Assembly (NCBI GenBank): GCA_008828725.1
Contig: MEHQ01001059.1
Span: forward strand, 196,626 to 260,625
Source: Saccharina japonica
Taxonomy: Eukaryota > Sar > Phaeophyceae > Laminariales > Laminariaceae
Direction: 5' to 3'
DNA length: 64,000 nt
The position numbers and the translations under genes are program-made. This document shows positions 60,217 to 64,000 of the stretch, piece after piece. The notes beneath the pieces were generated by a model. It searched no databases and was not told where the DNA came from. It was given only the letters and a program-made list of their open reading frames with translations. Positions within the stretch are counted from its first letter, which is position 1. Every line of letters begins with the position of its first letter.

Positions 60217-61239
60217 TACTACTGTGTGATACAACCTTGCTCGCTTCCTAACTCGTATACTCGGTATATGATAACTACTGCAAAGCTTTGGGACCTCATA
60301 TACTGTCTGCACAGCGACCTGACAATCGATGAAAGATGAATGATCACCGTAGGACAGCTTGCAGCAGTGCAAGGTGTCAGTCAACCTGATGCTGCGACCG
60401 GGTCGTACAGCCCCTTTCGTGGCAGTTCGGGCACACCGGCCCTTGCTTCCCCAGCAGCACGCGGGGCTGCTGTTGTTCCGTGTGGCCGATGCCTGCCGTA
60501 ATCGTCGGTGTTTTCGGCAATTTTCCCCTCTGAATGGTTTGGTTGATATATACTCGTAGTAACACTCGAGACTACTGTGTACGAGTATTTCGTTTGTATG
60601 AGAATAGCATCAGCCGCCGACATGATACGTAGGCGTTTTTCTGTTGTTGTTGTTGCTGCTGCTGCTGGTGTTGTTGCTGGTGCTGCTGCTGCTGCTTACT
60701 GCCTTTAGGTCTTCAGAGGGGGAAACTATCGAAATTAAAGGGCAATTACGACAGCATCGCCCACAAAACCAGCCAGGGCTGCTGGGGTAAGGCATACTAT
60801 GTAAAGTACGATCTGAAATTTTGAAAACAGCTTCCACGCAATTGTGTGTGTAGGTGCAGCAATGTACCGGGTATACTCGTACGTACATTTTAAGGATCGT
60901 GGGTCGCCGCGCTCCGTATTGTATTCCAGGTACCATACGTACATGGTACCTGGGAACCTGGTAGTCTTTCATACCGGCTCTATATACCGCAGCAGTGTGT
61001 CTCGTTGTTCACGTTAAACCGCTCTTTCTACGCGTCGAAATTCAGCACGCCCAGTGTTGATCCCTCATCCTAAATAAATAAAAGCTCTGTGGTCACAAGC
61101 CACGAGAGAGATAACACATCGCAGAGGCACTAAGGGTATTAGACCATGCAAAATTAAAATTCCATGCCATTGTGCTGGATACGACAAGCACCTCATACAC
61201 AAGCCAGCAAACCAGATACATCAGTAGTAGTAGTAGTAG

Positions 61240-61306
<67 letters not shown>

Positions 61307-61714
61307 GTAGTAAGGCGACCCTTTCCTAAACACTGTCTTGTTGGTCAGTAATTGTTCGCTGGTGCATATAATACGTTGAACAAGAGGGCCGCCCGGCCGG
61401 TGTGGCTTCACCAGAACCTATAGCATCAAAATATCAAGATGCCGAAATCTATGATATAAATATCCAGCTGGAGATATCGAAACATCAATAAATACCGACA
61501 TGCCGAAATCTCGAGATATTATATTTTTCTCGAGATATCGACAGGCCCCTGTCCCCAAACGATGCGAAAGCTGAGATAGGCCCACATTCCCCGAGCGCCG
61601 GCGTTCTCGCAAGAAACCGGCGACGATATGGCCGTGCCGTGCCTACTCGTGTCAAATGTTAAAATGCTATTTCGGTGCGAGTAACCTACTACTGCTGCTG
61701 TATTCCGTACAATG
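60217..61714. other. Unassigned spacer
   Basis: A CTG/TTG trinucleotide run at 60644-60695 and a GTA/TAC palindromic microsatellite (61223-61306) are the only clear structures. Repeated GAGATATCGA-like words lie at 61470-61545. The small frames (60359-60623) are overlapping on both strands with no known similarity. Confidence 0.45.
61223..61306. repeat. Palindromic trinucleotide microsatellite (TAG)n then (TAC)n
   Basis: Five or six TAG units switch directly into more than 20 TAC/ACT units. TAG followed by its own reverse-complement sequence (CTA) can form a short hairpin at the switch point. Confidence 0.9.
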
Positions 61715-61899
61715 CAGGACACCTATTAATAATAAGAAACAGGCTACGTAGCAAGAAAGCCAGGCTGGTATTGAGAGGAAAATAAGAACATCGAGAGTGG
61801 TTATATTGGAACTATTAATAGTGTAAAAAGCACCCTCTCTCCAATAAGAAATCCAGCCTGGCCCAGCTTTCCTGCTTCTTCTTGTTAATAGGTGTCCTG
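61715..61899 (+). mobile_element. GGACACC-TIR MITE, copy 3
   Basis: CAGGACACCTATTAATAATA through AGAAACAGGCTACG at the left; TTGTTAATAGGTGTCCTG at the right followed by TA. It shares the CAATAAGAAATCCAGCCTGG body with copy 2. Copies 2 and 3 both abut GTACTACTGCTGTA-like sequence. Confidence 0.8.
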
Positions 61900-62059
61900 T
61901 ACTACTGCTGTATGGTACAGCAGTATGAATACGCTATTCGTACAAACGTAGTTGACCCTCTATATTCCTTCATGAGATCGTATGATGGATGCACCTCGTA
62001 GCTCGCGCCATCGACGTATCACACGCAGCTTGCAAAAATGAGTTTCGACCAGGGTCGAG

Positions 62060-62179
62060 ATCTCACGGACCGGGTCGGGTCGGGTCGGGTCGCATCGGGT
62101 CGGGTCAGGACGTTTTCAAAATCTCACGGGTCGGGCCAGGCCACCCTGACCCGACCCGACACGACCCGACCCGCGAGAT
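62060..62179. repeat. CGGGT/ACCCG foldback repeat
   Basis: ATCTCACGGACCGGGTCGGG opens a CGGGT pentamer run; the right arm is the inverse (CCCGACCCGACACGACCCGA, then CCCGCGAGAT). The arms of about 45 bases flank a short AT-containing loop (GACGTTTTCAAAATCTCAC). Confidence 0.75.
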
Positions 62180-62758
62180 TTGACCTGACCCGCGAACAGC
62201 TCTGGTTTCGACGAAATTCTCGTTCTCACAGCCGAGCTGCCATTTTATCATGTTTTTAAAACGTACAAACAGCAGTAGAGATAATACTCTACAAACGACA
62301 AGAGCCTATTTATACAAACTATAGATTGCGCAAGTCAATACACGTATATACCAGTAGTACGTAGTGGCAACATCCTTACGTGGTGGGCAGCAAACCCTGC
62401 TGGTATGTTTTTTAATGCACGATATCGCGCTATGCGACTCCGACCTGTGTGCACGCAGTACGACAGACGTTGGTGGTGGTGGTGGTGGTGGTGGTAGTGG
62501 TGGTGGCGGGGTGTTACTATTTTACCCTACTTGTATCTTATCGACCCTACTCCGGATGGCAAGTTTTTCAGCACGAAGTCACAACGCTTTTTAACAGCTT
62601 TGCTAAGTATATTTTGTCACGCGAAAGGAACTATTAACAGTGGCCGGTCTCACACACTACGAGTACTCCTATAAACTACGTTTACGGTAGGCAACATTCT
62701 TGATGCGAAATGGAGGCTAGACACTCAGGCAGGTGGTAATGAAAAATATTGACGCTTA

Positions 62759-63088
62759 TCAATAGTAGCTGTGGCGTCTACTATTAATAGTTGTACTGGG
62801 GCTATCTACGTAGTTCACTGCTATGGCGGAGCGCGACAGGTTGTCCCTGTACATGTTGCTCATCGTCGACCGGAAGCCGCCGAGGTGGAGCGTGGGGTCG
62901 CTGTACCGTAGTAGCTCTTGTTCATGAGGTACTCGGTAGTCGCTCGAAATGGCGTCACGGATGATGTCCTCGTAAACGGCAGTCGGAGATTTTCTCCTCC
63001 ACATCCCCCCAGACGGTTCTTCCAGTTGTCCCATCTCTCGTAAAACGACGTTTTGCGGATATTTCCACCGGCCTTTTATCTTTCCGCG
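62759..63088 (-). CDS. Unrecognised possible 3' exon
   Basis: A minus-strand frame, open from 63088 and with its first ATG at 63034, runs to TGA at 62759. It encodes GRWKYPQNVVLREMGQLEEP, then SPTAVYEDIIRDAISSDYRV, EQELLRYSDPTLHLGGFRST and ends RRHSYY. Its composition is protein-like with balanced charge, unlike repeat-derived frames nearby. I recognise no family and no donor or acceptor partner; it could be the last exon of a gene starting to the right, or a domesticated or dead element fragment. Confidence 0.3.
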   Translation of the reverse strand, partial: RGKIKGRWKYPQNVVLREMGQLEEPSGGMWRRKSPTAVYEDIIRDAISSDYRVPHEQELLRYSDPTLHLGGFRSTMSNMYRDNLSRSAIAVNYVDSPSTTINSRRHSYY

Positions 63089-63238
63089 TGGTCAACTTCT
63101 CGTTGAGGTCTCCGCCGCAGCTTCCGTGGTGGGGACGTTGATACGTTTGCTTCGAGGGCCATCCACGCCCCTTGGCCACTGCTCAACCCCTTTTCCCCTG
63201 TCTTTGCCTTCGTCCTACTTGACTGACGGTGGTTCGAG

Positions 63239-64000
63239 AAGCGTGCTACGATGGAGAGGTAGCACGTTTTGGCTGATTTTTTTTTCTTCTGAAAGACGGG
63301 GCTCCCTCCTTAAGGGCCCGTTTTAACGAAGAAAAAAACAAATTCAATTTGGAAAAATAAAAAAAAATAAAAAATCAAATCCGCTTTTCATTGGTCAGAA
63401 CCCGCACCACCACCACCCAAGATTATACCCCAAGATCTTAATCTTTGGTGCTGGTGCGTGGGTTGACCAATGAAACGCGAATTTGAATTTTATTTTTTCC
63501 AAATTTGAGATTATTTTGTACTCGTTAATATGGGCCCTTAGGGCCCGTATTAACGAAGAAGAAAAAAATTCAATTTTGATTTTTTTTTATTCAAATCCGC
63601 TTTTAATTGGTCAACACACGCACCAGCACCAAAGATTAGGATCTTGGGGCATAAAAATTGGTGCTGGTGCGTGTGTTGACCAATGAAAAGCGACTTTAAA
63701 TTTTATTTTTTCCAAATTGAATTTATTTTATACTCGTTAGGGCCCGTATTAACGAGTATAAAATAAATTCAATTTGGAAAAATAAAAATAAAATTCAAAT
63801 TCGCTTTTCATTGGTCAACACACGCACCAGCACCAAATATTATGCCCCAAGATCCTAATCTTTGGTGCTGGTGCGTGTGTTGACCAATGAAAAGCGGATT
63901 TGAATATTTTTTTTTCCGAATTGAATTTTTTTCTTCTTCGTTAAAACGGGCCCTTAACCCAAATTCGTCGGTCTTTGATTCTGTGTCGCCATAGTGTCGC
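63239..64000 (-). mobile_element. Family A TIR element, copy 4, cut by the window end
   Basis: Starts AGCGTGCTACGATGGAGAGG and carries AGCACGTTTTGGCTGA, then an occupied TTAA site with a triple family B insert (63314-63953), then TTAACCCAAATTCGTCGGTC, which matches the body of family A copy 2 in inverse. The remaining end lies beyond the window. Confidence 0.75.
63314..63953. mobile_element. Three tandem family B palindromes in one TTAA site
   Basis: Units 63314-63537, 63541-63739 (right end incomplete) and 63740-63953 each carry GGGCCCGT-TTAACGA ends and central arms CACCAGCACCAAAGATT / AATCTTTGGTGCTGGTG. The whole array is flanked by TTAA at 63310-63313 and 63954-63957. Neighbouring units are joined at TTA or directly. 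Confidence 0.8.

Overview
The window is nuclear DNA from a eukaryote with intron-rich genes and a draft assembly (single-base N at 38007, 41133 and 44297; a run of N at 58930-58966). Introns have GT-AG or GC-AG ends, one promoter has a clear TATA box, and one gene encodes a flagellar radial-spoke protein, so the organism makes motile cells. GC-rich exons in AT/GC-mixed introns, Gly/Ala-rich insertions in conserved proteins, abundant CAG/CTG and GTA/TAC microsatellites, and dense small inverted-repeat elements fit a stramenopile, most likely a brown alga. That assignment is an inference from style and gene content only.

From left to right: 0-6 kb holds repeat remnants, two small terminal-inverted-repeat (TIR) elements and weak minus-strand exons that include an ankyrin-like repeat. 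6.05-11.95 kb is a six-exon plus-strand coiled-coil gene with a TATA box. 12-19.8 kb is gene-poor and filled by nested tandem repeats with GTA microsatellites. 19.83-22.98 kb is a two-exon minus-strand gene for a secreted, Cys-rich protein with an RlpA/expansin-like C-terminal domain. 23-34.4 kb has no gene I can support; it holds three consecutive degenerate minisatellites (28.2-30.6 kb) and a 1.2-kb foldback element. 34.49-48.55 kb is an IQUB/FAP253-like gene whose introns contain two segmental duplications (one duplicating a coding exon), a LINE reverse-transcriptase fragment and several small elements. 50.39-58.55 kb is a neurochondrin-like gene on the minus strand. It shares a 312-bp divergent promoter with the first exon of a dynamin/Mx-like GTPase at 58.86 kb. 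The right end is repeats and a nested TIR element that runs off the window.

The genes do not form one pathway. The IQUB homologue belongs to axonemal radial spokes, the RlpA-like protein to the cell surface, and the dynamin-like exon to membrane remodelling. The strongest unusual signals are: (1) a two-tier element system in which TTAA-flanked palindromes occupy one site of a larger TIR element in two of four copies, the other two copies preserving the empty site; (2) duplicated blocks lying next to single-N joins, one duplicating a 117-nt in-phase IQUB exon; (3) a repeat family that nearly always abuts a poly-G (or poly-C) tract; and (4) a tandem array of a 16-bp palindrome at 47.0-47.3 kb. 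All gene structures were assembled by eye from reading frames and splice-like sites; none is supported by transcripts.
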